A stretch of DNA of 64,000 bases from NCBI RefSeq assembly GCF_910592395.1, contig NC_088310.1, positions 24,319,491 through 24,383,490 on the forward strand. Direction: 5' to 3'. The translations under genes were made by a program, and so were the position numbers. The notes under the pieces are model-generated. The model did not search any database. It was given only the letters and a program-made list of their open reading frames with translations, and was not told the origin of the DNA. The DNA is from Lineus longissimus (lineage: Eukaryota; Nemertea; Pilidiophora; Heteronemertea; Lineidae). Below are positions 60,958-64,000 of this stretch, piece after piece; the first letter of the stretch is position 1; the number at the start of each line of letters is the position of its first letter.

Positions 60958-63900
60958 GTAGGTCGATATCTACCCAGATATTGCTGTTTTTTGCTCATTT
61001 CCTTTGTATCATCATTCAAAACTTACTGAAAAGGGTCGCTTAAATAGTTGCGGCAATATTAACTTCTGTTTACTGGCATTTCAATGCGTATAGCTTACCA
61101 TTTGCCTCAAAAAGGACAACGGATACCCTCCTTATCATACCAACACTGACACGAAAGTGTTCTCTCAACTGCTTTACGCATACATTCTTATACGGAACGT
61201 AGATAACATGGCCAGTAAGTGCCCGAAACCAAGTCCTTAATGAGATGATTGGTTCCTTTAAACTTTTAGCTTCTTTCAAAATGGTGGATAGATGTTCTCC
61301 AGAAGAACGTTTAAATTTATTCTCCTCGGGCAGAAATTTATTTCACGTCGAACTGATATTGTGTGAGATTCAGGTTGTGTGTTTTCTTGTGTTCCCCTCC
61401 CTATGGTGATGTCGTTCATTCGTGTATAAAATAGTGACGTACAAACATGCATGTTGTCAGTTTAGAATGCATTGCGAAAGATGCTGACGAATTGAGTGTT
61501 CATAAGGATGGATGGGAATTCACGCTTAACTCAGTTAACTTTCATACCGATTTATGCGCTTTTTGCTTCAGTCCCAAAGTCATCTTAGAGGAGGAGACTT
61601 TATGACTAACGAACCACGCCAATAAATCGGCATAAGAACTTCATGGATTGCAAAGTATTGATTTATTTAGTCGGTCATGTAATCCTAAATACCTTCTTGA
61701 ATAACTAGGGATACTGTCAACCATCGAGCAACCCTTTTGGGAAAAAATCGTGTAGTGCCAAACGTCCTAAACCTGTTAACATTAAGATTTCTGTTTACCA
61801 ATTCCAGATAGTCATGATTTTGTATTATTTTCCCTTAAGCCTGATATAGGCTGACAGGTTCAATTAAATTTACCGGGATTCGGTAGCTTTTCAGTCTCCA
61901 TTTCTCCAAACCGCAAAAACGATAGATCAAGACAGCTTGTTTTGTATCCGTTTCATGTGTCTAACGACTTCCGGCCATACCGGTAATGCACAAATGGCAG
62001 TTTGATTCAAAAAATGAGATTGTCGCAACTTGTGGTTTATTGCATCCTAAGCCCAAGCCGTGCCCGGGTGGGTGGATGGACCCATTGAGAGTTCTTTTCA
62101 CAGCCAGGACGAAGCGCATGAACTCCCCATTTCTAAGTGAAGCTTAGTAATGTCAGAGGCATTGATTGGGTCTCCGTGTCCTCACCGATATGTAGAAAGA
62201 CAACTTTAGTCAATATCAATCTGACGTCCAATATAACGCATATACAAGTTGTTAACGTCCGAAATGCATTTTCAATTTTCCTATGGGACATGGGGGCGGG
62301 TGGTTGCCCACGCGTAATCACTGTAAGTTCGCCCACGCGTAGGCATTTCCTCGAAAGAACGGACACGGGATCAGAATATATAAAAAGCACTACGAATCTT
62401 TTGAAGCCATTGTTTTTTACTCGTGGATAATGGCTGTCAAAGTTTATCAACTTTCTAAAATTGAATCACGATCCGGATATTCTAAAGAAGTTCCCCGGCG
62501 CCTGGCATTAACCGGTAGTTTTTCAGTTTTTCTAACCGGCCGACCACACATTCCAACAATGCTGCAGTAAGCTCCTGGCTCCAATAAAGCAGGGGTCTAA
62601 TTACTAATAACTAACTTTTTGTCTGAGTTCGTGAGTTGTATTTTTTTCGGGGACAACGTCTTCCAGAAATAAGCAAAATGGACTTGTATATTTACTTAGC
62701 ATATTGAAAACGGTAACGATATATCACCCGTTTGAATAATTTATTGAACTGATATTTTTAGCTCTTTGGTTCATGCAGAACAGCGAAATTTTATAATTTC
62801 CGTATTTTGAAAAATTTAAAGTGAAATAGATACTGAATAGATAAAACACCAATTAAATTCACTTTTAATGTATTTTGTGTCTCAAATTTCATGACACTTC
62901 TGAAACTTAATATTCTCAACCTTGTTGCTTGAGCATGTTTATAAAAATATCTTTAAAATATTCAAATCATACCTATACATGTACATTAAATCAGTTGCAT
63001 AAATTATAATCCGTCAAACGTTGCTTTTTGCTTTTGATTTGGTACTAACTATCGATCAATCTTAATCAGTTAAATGGTCAACTGGGAAATTAGTCGCATA
63101 ATTACCAAACTCGTGGCAGATTAATCATATTTTACTCTGGCGTATCAGATCAGATGACTACTCAACGCAGAAAAATGTGACAAATAAGGACATCGGTTAC
63201 TACCATCATCAAAGAATCTGTGTTAGGTGACCGAAAAGTGATTGATATGACGACGGTTCATTCATTTTTATTCATATTAGCGGAAAGCTAGGTATCGATT
63301 TCATTTCCGGAGATCGGATTTTTTAAAACAGACGAAGCAAATGGTGAGGAGTTTTTGACAGAAAACACAACTATTGAGTGAGGGAAAAAAACGGAGAATT
63401 CGGAGAAACATGTAATTTTTACAGCACGTCAAGTCAGAAGGCAATGCTATTTTTCAAAACCATTTTTAACTTTATATTACACGCCATCGCGATATAATCA
63501 TCGCTTCGAAGGATTATTAGCTTTAGCTTATTACCAGCCATCGCGGGATAAGTTAGCGGGATTACGCAAGCTACGTTCGCCTGCATCTCTCAAAGGGCTT
63601 GAGAGAACACTCACACGAGATGTTACTTCCCTATCATCAATCCTAAAACTAATAAAGTCGTCAGCGTGACCTGTAATTCATTTCCTGTTTTAATGGCTTC
63701 GAAGCCATAAATAATTTTTGATCACCTGATTTTGAAATAACGTGCACTTTACGTCACGCTTGTGACTACAAACATTAAATAAACGGCTTTGAAATTTCGA
63801 CTTACGCACCGAAACGGAGATTTAATTTCATCGTTCCGGTGTTCAATCCTTCCGATCCAATTACCCAAATTGGTGGTCAAGTTGTTGATATCCCTAGTGA

Positions 63901-64000
63901 TTTGATCACCACGTAAACCCGACCAAAAACTGCGTTAACGTCCATGGTGCGACTGGTTATTCCAAAAAGCAATTATCATTGATAGGCTGTATATCAAAAT
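60958..64000. other. Putative intron and unassigned DNA
   Basis: Probably the intron after the signal-peptide exon, at least in part. No second coding exon with matching phase and recognisable sequence was found. Frames at 62133-62450 on both strands look like chance. Confidence 0.4.

Noticed and set aside
62133-62450. Overlapping frames of about 100 codons on both strands
   Set aside because: Mirror frames without domain content; probably chance.

Overview
This is animal (eukaryotic) genomic DNA. It is AT-rich and almost gene-free. It has no operons and no ribosome-binding sites, it contains LINE reverse-transcriptase remnants, a tRNA-derived SINE-like element and Helitron/pearl-like non-autonomous elements with (ACG)n or (ATGG)n microsatellites near a 3' hairpin, and it holds one plausible spliced exon. 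This repeat mix, and many TACATGTA palindromes, suggest a marine invertebrate such as an ambulacrarian or a lophotrochozoan. The species cannot be named from the sequence.

Layout. 1-9629: no recognisable gene or element. 9630-11328: Helitron-like non-autonomous element with a 5' GGCC hairpin and a 3' hairpin. 11329-16967: mostly unassigned, with a short tandem duplication and a diverged inverted repeat. 16968-40072: a 23.1 kb composite satellite (detailed below). 41105-41310: SINE-like element. 45635-46660: a stand-alone copy of the tandem-monomer element that also occurs inside the satellite. 46661-59039: unassigned except for small repeats. 59040-59615: promoter-like segment. 60810-60957: probable signal-peptide exon of a secreted-protein gene running to the right. 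60958-64000: unassigned.

The satellite is the main object. It is built from a few modules, always in the same orientation: (A) a 27-120 bp leader beginning ATGAGAGAAAAATGGCGTGA; (F/B) minisatellite blocks of an 18-bp unit GATCCCGTTATCGTTTTG and variants; (G) a roughly 200 bp linker with a (GAT)n run; (C/RT) a truncated non-LTR retrotransposon reverse-transcriptase fragment, 14 copies, all lacking the catalytic palm; (P) about 300-bp pearl-like monomers; (E) a (GAC)n microsatellite plus degenerate terminal hairpin. These form higher-order units of about 3.8-5.25 kb repeated five times plus a partial sixth. Units 4 and 5 are near-identical, differing mainly by one 18-bp unit, about 24 nt in the (GAC)n tract and a missing terminal module.

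The monomers in the satellite and in the stand-alone copy carry, in fixed orientation, an exact match to the CTCF core (CCACCAGGGGGC on the minus strand; ten exact and one near match in the window) and a palindromic cluster of nuclear-receptor half-sites (TGACCT/AGGTCA). I infer a transposable-element-derived satellite that may have multiplied directional architectural-protein sites. No long open frame in the satellite is considered a gene: the 18-bp period is a multiple of three and lacks stops in several frames on both strands.
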